Below are positions 16,313 through 24,776 of a stretch of DNA of 47,125 nucleotides, in pieces; position 1 is the stretch's first letter; every line of letters starts with the position of its first letter. The position numbers were made by a program, and so were the translations under genes. Location of the stretch: the NCBI GenBank assembly GCA_004557035.1, contig SFFB01000027.1:1-47125 (forward strand), read 5' to 3'. Below the pieces are notes generated by a model that saw only the letters and a program-made list of their open reading frames with translations, had not been told where the DNA came from and did not search any database. The stretch comes from Bacteroidales bacterium (GTDB taxonomy: Bacteria; Bacteroidota; Bacteroidia; Bacteroidales; Bacteroidaceae).

Positions 16313-16404
16313 ATAAAAAACTTGTTTTTTTGTTTTGCTTACCCGAGCCGCAGCCTAACTTGCGCCGTCAGGCGAAAGTTAGTGCAAATGAGAGCAGAGA
16401 CAAA
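16282..16404. repeat. Palindromic promoter-bearing repeat
   Basis: The centre is an inverted repeat. The left arm (16303-16321) begins GGTGAGCAAAA, and the right arm (16324-16343) ends TTTTGCTTACC. The outer parts GTTAGTGCAAGGCGAGC and GAGCCGCAGCCTAAC are also loosely complementary. Each arm carries a promoter-like pair. The minus-strand pair is exact (16282-16312). The plus-strand pair is weaker (TTTG 16334-16337, 18 bp, TAACTTGC 16356-16363). A further minus-strand half copy follows (16374-16404). A related half element lies before the glycosyltransferase at 41864-41895. Confidence 0.65.
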
Positions 16405-16828
16405 ACAAATCACCAAAACCGGACCAAGGCGAGTGGAGGGGTAAAAATGTTGTTTGTGCCGCCTTTCCTTATCCCCCAAATTGTTGCCTTTTTCCCAATC
16501 ACACAATCACACCCTTTTTAACTTGTTGAAAATGACGTAAATGCTGTGACTGAACGCTTCAATCACGCCAATCACCCCACGGCACGAAAAATGCGCCCTT
16601 GTTTCATCAGACAAGTCCGTCGCCGTTGACCAATAGGTCAAATTTTTTGCTGTCAAGCCATTGTGAGGATGGCGTTAAATGTGAGGCGAATGACAACACC
16701 CTATGGCGCGAAATCTCGGGTCAAAATCGGCTTCGGCAATTCAGCATTCCCAATGTTCAAAAAAGGAGTTTGAGGTGACCAAAAAACTTGTTTTTTGTTC
16801 GTTGTGCCTGCTCAGCGCGACGTACACG

Positions 16829-16852
16829 GTGGTTTTTCGGCCGAAAAACCAC
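16829..16852. repeat. Perfect 24-bp palindrome
   Basis: GTGGTTTTTCGG (16829-16840) is followed directly by its exact complement (16841-16852). The full two-fold symmetry without a spacer is more like a protein-binding site than a hairpin. No gene starts within 600 bp on the plus strand. Confidence 0.7.
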
Positions 16853-16886
16853 AAAATTCACGCAAGATGGCTTGAAATTTTTCCTC

Positions 16887-16937
16887 CCATAAGGACAATC
16901 GTTGCGCGAATAAGGCCGGGGAGTGCAGTCCTTATGG
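16887..16937. repeat. 10-bp inverted repeat with 31-nt spacer
   Basis: CCATAAGGAC (16887-16896) and GTCCTTATGG (16928-16937) are exact complements. No T-run follows on either strand. It could be part of an unrecognised structured RNA or a degraded repeat. Confidence 0.45.
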
Positions 16938-16958
16938 CAGTAACGCGCTAAATATCAA

Positions 16959-16982
16959 TAAAAAAGGCCCAATTATGGGCCT
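16959..16982 (-). terminator. Orphan terminator-like hairpin
   Basis: AGGCCC (16965-16970), a 6-nt loop and GGGCCT (16977-16982) are followed on the minus strand by six T residues. No minus-strand gene lies upstream. A TAACTTTG -7-like box sits just before it at 17001-17008, but its -33 element is poor. Confidence 0.5.
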
Positions 16983-17251
16983 CCTCTTCTATCTTCACCC
17001 CAAAGTTAATGCAAAACGTCTGTCGCGAAAAAGACAAAAGGCGCGGGGAAATTTGGAGGCCGGATATGTGTTGAAAGAAGAGCCCATTAAGAGTTTGTCC
17101 GGCCGCGATTGTGCCACTTAATAAAGGTCGCGAACTTTTCCATGCCCCTTTGCCGTTTTTCACCGACTTATGCCTTGCTTGGTTGCCCCCAATCACGACG
17201 CCCAAGATGTTCTCCCCCCACCCTCCCTCACAAAAAAACTCGGCACAAATC

Positions 17252-17283
17252 TTTGGTCTTTGCCCTCACAATGTGTAACTTCG
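17252..17283 (+). promoter_or_regulatory. Promoter of the B12 locus
   Basis: TTTG (17252-17255), 20 bp, then TAACTTCG (17276-17283), one base away from the -7 consensus. The predicted start falls a few bases before the first riboswitch stem at 17291. Confidence 0.65.
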
Positions 17284-17289
17284 CGGTCG

Positions 17290-17476
17290 ATAACGGTTGG
17301 GCACAGCCCATTAAAAGGGAAACGCGTGAAAATCGTGTACAGTCCCGCTGCTGTAAGTCCTCCTTTTTCCCTCTCAAGCCTCATCCGATGGATGTGAGCC
17401 ACTGCAGGCACGTTGTACCGAAGTGCGTGCGGGAAGGCGCTTGAGAGCGAGGATAAGTCAGAAGACCTGCCGTTGA
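17290..17476 (+). ncRNA. Cobalamin riboswitch
   Basis: The conserved cobalamin aptamer blocks occur in order. AAAGGGAA is followed by a CGTGAAAATCGTGTACAG segment (the GGTGAAAATCC-type block), then CCCGCTGCTGTAAG. GCCACTG follows at about 17398-17404, then GCGGGAAGGC, then GTCAGAAGACCTGCC near 17458-17471. AACGG (17292-17296) pairs with CCGTT (17470-17474) to close the aptamer. A small hairpin GACCTT/AAGGTC (17498-17515) lies between the aptamer and the btuB start and could be the expression platform. No poly-T terminator is seen, so control of translation is more likely. Binding of adenosylcobalamin or a related corrinoid would repress the downstream uptake genes. Confidence 0.93.
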
Positions 17477-17546
17477 TTGCCTTATTGTCCATACATCGAC
17501 CTTCGAGGAAAGGTCCGGACTTCATCACTGATTATTTCATGACGTT

Positions 17547-19524
17547 ATGAGACGCTGCGCTCTGCATAGGGGTGTCGTGTCGGCCATTGGTCTTTGGGTT
17601 GGTATGGTCTATGCCACCGCAGACAATGTGGTCGATGTTGTGCCAAGCGATACGCTCGGCACGGCCATTGTCGTGACCCATCGTCCGGTGGCGTCATGGC
17701 GGTCGGCCACGCCGGCTTTCACGCTCGACACCCTCGCCCTGCGTCAGCGCGGAGTGACTGATGTGGGCGATGCCTTGAGGCGGCTACCGGGCGTGAACTT
17801 GCGCGACTATGGTGGTGCCGGAGGCTTAAAGACGGTCTCGGTGCGCGGACTTGGTGCGGCCCATACGGCCGTGTCGTTCGATGGGATGCCGATGTCCGAC
17901 GTGAGGAGTGGTCAGGTCGATTTCTCACGCTTCACGCTCGAAAACCTATCGGGTTTAGGTGTGGCCATGGCCGACCACGCACCGCTGCTTTCGCCCGTGA
18001 GCACACTGGCGGCAGCGCAGATTGTGGTGCAGTCTGTCAGTCCCGACACGGCGGCCACGCATCACCACGTGGGACTCACCCACGGTGCTTTCGGCACGGC
18101 CGAGCCTTATTTTAACCTCTCCTCACCGCTGGGCCACAGTTCGGCTTTGAGCCTTGGCGGCGACTTCCACTACGGCCGCAACGACTATCCCTTCACGGTA
18201 TTCAACGGCGTGGCCACACATCGCGAGAAACGTCAAGGTAGCCGTATGCAGGCCTGGACTGGCGAGGCCAATTTCGTGAAATACCTCAACGGCGGACGCC
18301 TCACGGCCAAGGCCTACTACCAAAACACTCATCGTCGCCTGCCCGGCATCGTCACCCTCTACACCGCCGACAACCACGAGCGACTGGCCGAACAGACGGC
18401 CCTGGCACAGACCATGTGGCGGCAGCAATTTGGGGCGTTCGAACTCATGGGGGGAGGCAAGTTTGAGTGGGCCTCGAGCCACTATCAAGACATCGACGGG
18501 CAATATCCCGGTGGCCGACTCGTGCAGCAATACTATCGCCGCGAGTGGTTTGCCACCACCGGAGTGGCCTATGCCTTCGGACCGTTCAAGGCCGCCTATG
18601 CCGTAGACCTGGCGCGCCGCACGATGAACAGCAATCAACAGACCGACAGCCACGTGGGACGCACAAGCCTGTTGCAAGCCCTCAGTCTCAACTATACGCT
18701 TGGCCGCTTAACGGCGACAGGGCGCCTCGCCGCTCATCTCCACCACGACAACAACACCGCTGCCGACCGTCTGACCGACACCCGCCGGCTCACACCGATG
18801 GTCTCGCTGGCCTTTGCCGCCGTCGACAAGCCACGCAGCCACGTCTCCCTCCGCTCCTTCTATCAGGAACTCTATCGCGTGCCCACTTTCACCGAAGCCT
18901 ATTATTATCACCTCGGCAGTCAGACGCTTAAGCCCGAACTCACGCGACAAGTGGGCATAGGTGCAGTGTGCCGGTTTGAAAGGCCAGCGCCGTGGCTCAC
19001 CTCGCTGGTCTTCACGGCCGACGGCTGGTTCAACCGCGTCAGAGACCGCATCGTCAGCATCCCCTATAATCTTTATGTGTGGCGCACAATGAATGTGGGC
19101 AAAACCGTGGCGCGCGGAATGGACCTCACGCTCGAGGCCCGCTTGCGGCCTGCAGAGCGGTGGCAGTTGGTTGTGGCTGCCAACCACACCCTTCAGGCTG
19201 TCGAAGACCGCACGCTGCCCGGCACGATTGGCTATGGCTGCCAGGCCGCCTATACGCCCATGCACAGCGGTGCCGCCTCGCTGGCTTGCGAAACGCCGTG
19301 GGTGAGTCTGAGCGTGCACACCACCTATGCCTCGGAGCGGTGGAGCACCAACGACCACACCCCTACCACCCGGCGTGGCCCTCTATCACCGCTTCAATCT
19401 GGGCAAGGTCTGCCTCGACCTGCGCGCAGACTTGGTCAACGCTTTCGACAAGCAATATGCCGTGGTGAGACGCTACCCTATGCCCGGTCGGGCCTACAAA
19501 CTTTCGGTAAAAGTCTACTGGTAA
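17547..19524 (+). CDS. btuB: BtuB-like TonB-dependent corrinoid receptor, frameshifted
   Basis: An outer-membrane beta-barrel receptor, probably for vitamin B12 or related corrinoids. This is inferred from the riboswitch 70 bp upstream and the BtuG-like gene downstream. A signal peptide is followed by a plug domain containing GVTDVGDALRRLPGVNLRDY and VSVRGLGAAHTAVSFDGMPM, then a barrel of about 500 residues. The frame opened at 17547 reads normally to N-D-H-T (19350-19361) and then turns into an unrelated Arg/Pro-rich tail ending at 19535. The proper C-terminus, LPPGVALYHRF through VNAFDKQY to the terminal KVYW, continues in the +1 frame to 19524. Removing one C from the C4 run at 19360-19363 restores a single reading frame of about 658 residues. 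Either a real one-base insertion or an assembly error lies there. Confidence 0.88.
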
Positions 19525-19583
19525 GGCTAAGGTGATGTCTGCAATAAAGAAAACTCATTTCCAACATAACAATCAACAACACT

Positions 19584-20666
19584 ATGAAACAACTGAAACT
19601 TTTGGCCATCGGTCTGATGGCCGCTCTGGCTTTTACGGCCTGTTCGGACGACGACGGCCCCACCTTCACCACCGACCCGGTGGAGCAGATGAGCGGTGCC
19701 TATGTCATCAACCAAGGCAACTACTACGGCGGAGTGGACGGCACGCTCGACCACCTCACACTCACCGCCGACTCGACCTATACGCAGAGCGTCTTTTCTG
19801 CTGCCAACGGCCAGAGTCTAGGCTCTTCGCCACAGGGAGCCGTGACCTATGGCTCGCGCATCTATGTGCCAATGTATGCCGAAAATCTCGTGTGGGTGAT
19901 GGATAAGACCACGGCCCGCATCGTTGCTTCCATCCAGACCAATGAGCCGGAAGCCATATGCGCTGCCGAGGGCTATGTCTTCGTGAGCAACAACGACGGC
20001 TACGTGAGCCGCATCGACACCCTTACCCTTGCCATTGACAGCCACGAGGCCGTAGGCCCCAACCCCGCACAAATGTGCACCACGGGCGGTAAAGTCTATG
20101 TGTCCATCTCAGACGGCTACAACTATGGCAATGGCTATGCCGACGGTTGCCGGGTTGCCGAAATCAACGCACTGACCGGCAAGAAAGTGAAAGACATCGC
20201 CGTGGGCGTCAACCCCGGACCGATTGCGGCCGATGCCGATGGCCGTGTGTTTGTGGTGTGTCGCGGTAATTATGCCGACATCGCCTCGGCCGTGTGGGCC
20301 ATCCCCGCAGGCGCCACCGAAGGCAGCGAACTCGCTCCGGCTTCGCTTATCGCCGTGAATGGCACGACGCTCTACGTGGTCAACAGTGTCACGGACTGGG
20401 GCACCAATCAGACGGTTGTGGACTTCAAGACCTATGACACCACCACGGGTACCTTGACCGCTGACGACTTCCTCGCAGGTCAGCCTAAGGCTCCCGCGCC
20501 CCAGGCCATCAACATCAATCCGCAAAACGGCGACATCTATGTCTGCTCAGACCGTTCGTCGGCCGAATACGACAAACCCGGACTGCTCTACATCTACAAG
20601 GCAGACGGCACCCACCTCAAGACTTTCGCCACCGGCATTCACCCCATAGGCGTGGTGTGGTATTAA
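19584..20666 (+). CDS. btuG: BtuG-like surface lipoprotein, YncE-type beta-propeller
   Basis: A 360-residue lipoprotein with lipobox AFTAC (Cys20) followed by SDDDG, the kind of acidic stretch that directs Bacteroidetes lipoproteins to the cell surface. The mature part consists of repeated blades of the YncE/DUF5074 type, such as YVINQGNYYGGVDGTLDHL, VTYGSRIYVPMYAENLVWVMDKTTARIV and PQAININPQNGDIYVCSD. In Bacteroides, BtuG is a surface B12-binding propeller that passes corrinoids to BtuB. Position directly after a riboswitch-controlled btuB supports that role here. The gap from the true btuB stop is 59 bp with no terminator. The fold is clear, while the ligand is inferred from context. Confidence 0.75.
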   Translation: MKQLKLLAIGLMAALAFTACSDDDGPTFTTDPVEQMSGAYVINQGNYYGGVDGTLDHLTLTADSTYTQSVFSAANGQSLGSSPQGAVTYGSRIYVPMYAENLVWVMDKTTARIVASIQTNEPEAICAAEGYVFVSNNDGYVSRIDTLTLAIDSHEAVGPNPAQMCTTGGKVYVSISDGYNYGNGYADGCRVAEINALTGKKVKDIAVGVNPGPIAADADGRVFVVCRGNYADIASAVWAIPAGATEGSELAPASLIAVNGTTLYVVNSVTDWGTNQTVVDFKTYDTTTGTLTADDFLAGQPKAPAPQAININPQNGDIYVCSDRSSAEYDKPGLLYIYKADGTHLKTFATGIHPIGVVWY

Positions 20667-20710
20667 CCTGAACTGACCGCTGTCCACCCCGTCGGTGGCA
20701 GACATAAAGA

Positions 20711-20761
20711 CTCCGGCCGCAGGCATACATAGGTATGTGCTGCGGCCGGAGCGTTTTTTTC
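20711..20761 (+). terminator. Strong terminator of the B12 operon
   Basis: A 12-bp GC-rich stem (CTCCGGCCGCAG, 20711-20722, with its complement ending at 20751) encloses an inner GCATAC/GTATGT pair. Eight T residues start at 20754. It lies 44 bp past the btuG stop, just before the convergent sulfatase gene. Confidence 0.92.
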
Positions 20762-20773
20762 AGACTTGTCTCG

Positions 20774-22276
20774 TCATTGCGGCAGGGTCACCGAGAAGAG
20801 ATTGCTGTTGGTGTGTTGTGACTTGAGGATGGCTTTCATCTTGGCCACCACCTCGGGATGCTGGGCGGCCACGTCGTTATCTTCGTGCAGGTCGGTGGCC
20901 AGGTCGAAGAGTTTGCAGTTGCCCTGTTTCACCACCATTTTCCAATTGCCCATTCTCAGGCCCATCATATTCGTCTCTGAGAACTCCCAGTAGAGGAACT
21001 CGTGCGCTTGCTGCTCGCCCTCACCCGTGAGCGTGGGATAGAAAGAGAGGCCGTCGAAACTGTCGTTTTCGGCAGCCGGGTTGGCATAGCGCGTCTCGTA
21101 GTTCTCAATGCCGGCAATGTCGCAGAAGGTGGGCATGAGGTCGTAGAAGGCCAGTTGGTGGTCGTTGACTGTGCCGGCAGCCACCTTGCCGGGCCAGCGC
21201 ACGATGAAGGGAATGCGTATGCCGCCCTCGTAGGTGCTGCGCTTCTTGCCCTGCAAGAGTCCATCGCGGTTGAAGAAGTCGGGGTCGGCACCGCCTTCCT
21301 CGTGAGGCCCGTTGTCGGAGGTGAAAATCAAGACGGTGTTGTCGGCCAAGCCTTTCTCTTCGAGTTTGGCCATAATCTCACCCACCTGCGCGTCGAGGCG
21401 TGTGATCATCGCGGCAAATTCGGCGTGGCCGTAGTTGGTCGGGTTGTAGCGCGAACTCTGTTGCCCGCCAAAAGTCTTTTCCGTACAGAAGTGGCCTTTG
21501 TAAGCCAGCAGGATGGAGTCTTCAGGTTGCACCAGTTCGGCGTGAGGCAACGTGTAGGTGAAAATGCCTAAGAAAGGTTGGTCGGCACTTTGTTTGTCGA
21601 GCCAAGCCAAGGCTTTCTGATGTATGAGGTCTGAAGAGTATTGGGCGCGTTTGCGGTAGTCGTCGCCATACATGGGGAACTGGATGTTTTGGTCGAGGAC
21701 CACGCGGCGCACACCCTCATCACCGGCCGAGCGGCTGTATTCGTTGAGGAAGTTGGGGTAATACAGGTGGGCTTGGAACTGGCAGATGTAGCCGTAATAC
21801 TCATCGATGCCGCGCTTGTCGGGCGTGGAAGCCGAGCCTTCATAGCCGCCGGCCCATTTGCCAAACATGCCGGTGGTGTAGCCGTTGTCTTTGAAGATTT
21901 CGGGAATGATGATGCGGTTGGGGTCGTAAGGCTCCTGGCCCACGACGGCATAGTCAGTGTTGGCGCCATACTGCACCGAACCGCTCCAATACTCCTTGTT
22001 GGCTCTCACGTGAGTATGTCCCGTGTGTTGGCCGGTCATAAACGTGGCGCGCGAGGGGGCCGATACCGGGCTGCCGGCGTAGGCTTGCGTGAAACGCATT
22101 CCCTGGGAGGCCAGGCGGTCAATGTTGGGCGTCGAGATGTATTGCTGACCATAGCAAGCCAAATCGCCGTAGCCCATGTCGTCACACATTATATATATAA
22201 TATTGGGTTTGCTCTGCGCACCGGCGGCCAAAGCGGCCAGGGCACCGCAACCACAAAAGATCAATCGGTTGTTCAT
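20774..22276 (-). CDS. Secreted Ser-type sulfatase (S1 family)
   Basis: A 500-residue sulfatase. I place the start at the ATG 22274-22276 (MNNRLIFCGCGALAALAAG), because it gives a proper signal peptide and clears the upstream gene, which ends at 22308. An upstream in-frame ATG at 22450 would overlap that gene. Metal-binding NIIYIMCDDMGYGD is followed by the active site S-A-P-S-R at residues 72-76, so the formylglycine precursor is Ser and maturation by anSME is expected. LIFTSDNGPHEEGG and RSTYEGGIRIPFIVRWPG are typical of arylsulfatase A-like enzymes. It is the last gene of the GH2-trefoil-sulfatase run, suggesting removal of sulfate from a galactose-containing glycan. The exact substrate is unknown. 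Confidence 0.92.
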   Translation of the reverse strand: MNNRLIFCGCGALAALAAGAQSKPNIIYIMCDDMGYGDLACYGQQYISTPNIDRLASQGMRFTQAYAGSPVSAPSRATFMTGQHTGHTHVRANKEYWSGSVQYGANTDYAVVGQEPYDPNRIIIPEIFKDNGYTTGMFGKWAGGYEGSASTPDKRGIDEYYGYICQFQAHLYYPNFLNEYSRSAGDEGVRRVVLDQNIQFPMYGDDYRKRAQYSSDLIHQKALAWLDKQSADQPFLGIFTYTLPHAELVQPEDSILLAYKGHFCTEKTFGGQQSSRYNPTNYGHAEFAAMITRLDAQVGEIMAKLEEKGLADNTVLIFTSDNGPHEEGGADPDFFNRDGLLQGKKRSTYEGGIRIPFIVRWPGKVAAGTVNDHQLAFYDLMPTFCDIAGIENYETRYANPAAENDSFDGLSFYPTLTGEGEQQAHEFLYWEFSETNMMGLRMGNWKMVVKQGNCKLFDLATDLHEDNDVAAQHPEVVAKMKAILKSQHTNSNLFSVTLPQ

Positions 22277-22307
22277 AGTTGTTGTATGATTGGGGGTGTG
22301 AGAGGAT

Positions 22308-24776
22308 TTATTTGAGAGAAATTTTGCAGGCTTTGCCGCTTTCGGGTGTGACGTATCTGACAACGTAGGTGCCGCGAGGCAGATGACGCACAGAGAGCGA
22401 GCAACCGGTGGCTGAGGCTTTGAGGGCGCCGGCCGTGTCGTAGACGGCAATCTGTCCCTTCGGGCTACCGCCGTTCACGATGATGAGGCGCTCATGGCCT
22501 TGGATGTCGATGGCGGTGCCGCTTTCGCTCAAGCCGGCATTACCGATGCCCACGATGGCGGTGGTGTTGGGCGAGAACACAGCCGTGAGTTCTGTTTTAC
22601 CACTTAAGGTCAGCGTGTAGTCGGCTGATGTCGAAACCACCACATTGCCGCGACGCCAGCACACAAAGGTGGCGTTGCCCAACGGTGTGGCTTGGACAGT
22701 GGCCTCTGTATCGCTCTGGCTGACGATGGTGGCTGTGCCGCGGGTGGAGTCGTTGCTCACCACAGAGAGCGAAGCACTCACGCTCTGCGCAGCCTCAACT
22801 TGCAGCACGAAATCCAAAATCTGGCCGTAGACTTCGCCTTCGGGGTCTTCGTTGCCTAAAGACGTGAGGCGCAGACGGGCACGTGTTTTGCCCACTTTGG
22901 CATCGGCCGGTACGCTGATGGTGTGGTCGCTCTGTTGAGTGGCATTGAGCACTTGCAGTGTCTCAAACACGCCGTCGCCGTCCCAGTCGAAATGGGCGTA
23001 GACGGTGTCGCCCTCGGCCGGAGCCTGAGAGAGTTTCAGCGAGAGGGTGAAGTCGTTGCCGGCCACTACCGAGGCTTTGTCTTTGGTGTAGATGGTATAG
23101 GCAGAAGCCGGCGTTGAGGCCTCGGTGGCCGTAATGTTGGAACCGCTAAGCGTAGGCAGGGGATAGGTCATTCCTTTCACGATATCCGTGCCAGAGATGA
23201 CGGCACGCTTCACATAAAGAGAGCCCACCGAGCCACAAGGCATGTTATAGATCTGAGCGGCGCGGGCATAAGTCGAACGTGCGGCGACGATGTTGAAAAG
23301 CGAGTCGCCGGCTACGGTGAGCGAGGTGGCACTTTCGGTTCGTGTGGCAAACGGACGGAAGTAATAGGTGGTGCCTTCGCCGCTAAACACGGTCCAGCGG
23401 GTGTCTGTTTCGCCCGTCACGGCCAGCGGCTGATGAGAGGCGGCGTTGACCAACAGGAAGCCCGTGCCTGAGCCGGTCTGTCCCACGAAATACCACGTCT
23501 GTTCGGCGTTCATTTGTGGCGTCTCAAAACTAAGGCTACCGTCGGCGGCTTGAGTGAGGGCCTTGCCGGCACGGTTTTTGAGCGTGTAGATGAATTGCGG
23601 CGTGCCCACGGCGTTGCTGTAAGAGAACGGCTGGAGCTCAAAGTTGAAGGGCGTAGCGGTGATTTGCCAATACGAGCCGGTATTGGTGAGTCCGGCATTC
23701 CAGGCTATGATGTTGGATGAGGCACCGTCTTTGTTCAGGCCTACGGGCGATTGTGACACGTCGGCATAGTTGGCACAGTCTGACGAGGTGAGACGATAGT
23801 AGCCGGCGACTGTTCCACTCGCCGCACATTCTATATAATAAGGAACGCCTTGGACAGAGATGGCGATGCGTGATGTCGATGACGGGGTCTTGTTGCAGCT
23901 GCCGATGTAGTGACCCGTGACGGCGTTTTTGATGTGGTAGAGGCCGGCGGTGGCTGAGGGTTCAAACTGCCAGTATTGGCGGCGTGTCACGTCGGCGGTC
24001 TGCACGTCGAGAGAGCCGTCTGTCTCTTCGGTGATGTAGAGAGCGGTGTTGCCGAACCACTTGATGTGATAATAGGCCGCGGGGTCGGGGAAATCAGGGG
24101 TTTCATCGCCGCTTCCCTCACCTTCGCCTTCGCCGCCCTCACCGCTTGCGCTCTGATTGGTAAGCGAGATAGAAGACAAACCGAAGAAGCAACCTTGATT
24201 ATTCGTGCCTTTGGTGATGGTGAGCTTAATGACGAGTGAGCCTTCGGCCTGGTTGAGACTAGTCGAGGCGGCATCCCACACTTTGTGCACGGCACCTGTT
24301 GTGCCCACTCCCGAGGCGATGTCGATGTCGCTTAAGGTGGCGAAAGTCGTGGTGGCATCGTCGGTGGCGCCTGTGGCTATGGCTACGTTGAATTGACGTG
24401 CCTTGCCGTCGCTGTTGCTCTGGTAGGCGCCCGAGGCATTGAGCGCGTGGATGTCGAGCCCGATGGTGTTGTAGACCACAGGCGCGGTGAGGCCGCTGAC
24501 GGTCACTGTGAGATTGATGGTAGGCGAGGCGTTGCCGTTGGCATTAGGACATACAATGCTTGATGTGACACTGCCGCTAACGGCCTTAATGGCCTCTGAA
24601 CACGTCGCCGTGGCTGTGACACCATCGAGGGCCTGGCCGGCCGAGTCGGCCACGTTGACCGCGATGTTCGTACCGTCGTGGTTGAAGGTCAGAACCAAAC
24701 CATTGCCGGCTCTCATTCCCGGCAAGGCCAGCCACAAGGCACAAAGTGCGAGAAACAAGCGTAGGTGTTTTTTCAT
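22308..24776 (-). CDS. Large secreted trefoil/GEVED-like protein with T9SS-like C-terminal domain
   Basis: An 822-residue exported protein with a signal peptide (MKKHLRLFLALCALWLALPG). An N-terminal beta domain is followed by a Gly/Glu linker at about 211-231. Next come one or two ricin-type trefoil-like regions (YYHIKWFGNTALYITEETDG, YWQFEPSATAGLYHIKNAVT). A GEVED-like segment follows (YAHFDWDGDGVFETLQVL then RARLRLTSL). A short repeat ending TAVFSPNTTAI precedes the C-terminal domain, which contains GQIAVYDTAGALKAS, LPRGTYVVRYV and a final KISLK. That last part resembles type A sorting domains of the T9SS. No catalytic motif is visible, so carbohydrate binding at the cell surface is the best guess. 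It lies between a GH2 beta-galactosidase and a sulfatase, 31 bp before the latter. Confidence 0.8.
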   Translation of the reverse strand: MKKHLRLFLALCALWLALPGMRAGNGLVLTFNHDGTNIAVNVADSAGQALDGVTATATCSEAIKAVSGSVTSSIVCPNANGNASPTINLTVTVSGLTAPVVYNTIGLDIHALNASGAYQSNSDGKARQFNVAIATGATDDATTTFATLSDIDIASGVGTTGAVHKVWDAASTSLNQAEGSLVIKLTITKGTNNQGCFFGLSSISLTNQSASGEGGEGEGEGSGDETPDFPDPAAYYHIKWFGNTALYITEETDGSLDVQTADVTRRQYWQFEPSATAGLYHIKNAVTGHYIGSCNKTPSSTSRIAISVQGVPYYIECAASGTVAGYYRLTSSDCANYADVSQSPVGLNKDGASSNIIAWNAGLTNTGSYWQITATPFNFELQPFSYSNAVGTPQFIYTLKNRAGKALTQAADGSLSFETPQMNAEQTWYFVGQTGSGTGFLLVNAASHQPLAVTGETDTRWTVFSGEGTTYYFRPFATRTESATSLTVAGDSLFNIVAARSTYARAAQIYNMPCGSVGSLYVKRAVISGTDIVKGMTYPLPTLSGSNITATEASTPASAYTIYTKDKASVVAGNDFTLSLKLSQAPAEGDTVYAHFDWDGDGVFETLQVLNATQQSDHTISVPADAKVGKTRARLRLTSLGNEDPEGEVYGQILDFVLQVEAAQSVSASLSVVSNDSTRGTATIVSQSDTEATVQATPLGNATFVCWRRGNVVVSTSADYTLTLSGKTELTAVFSPNTTAIVGIGNAGLSESGTAIDIQGHERLIIVNGGSPKGQIAVYDTAGALKASATGCSLSVRHLPRGTYVVRYVTPESGKACKISLK

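Larger units (their letters stand above)
16405..17251. other. Long intergenic region with inverted repeats, no gene supported
   Basis: About 850 bp between frr and the B12 locus. Open frames on both strands are short and lack known motifs. The structures I can support are a perfect 24-bp palindrome (16829-16852), a 10-bp inverted repeat (16887-16896/16928-16937), and a minus-strand terminator-like hairpin (16959-16982). There is also a minus-strand TAACTTTG box at 17001-17008, only about 20 bp upstream of that hairpin. No convincing RNA family was recognised. Confidence 0.5.

Noticed and set aside
16703..16951. 82-codon plus-strand frame in the long gap
   Set aside because: It crosses the perfect palindrome and an inverted repeat and has no family pattern.
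16948..17205. 85-codon minus-strand frame
   Set aside because: It reads through the terminator-like hairpin, and no motif is seen.
20711..20761. Structured RNA after btuG
   Set aside because: The GC-rich stem with eight T residues is fully explained as an intrinsic terminator.
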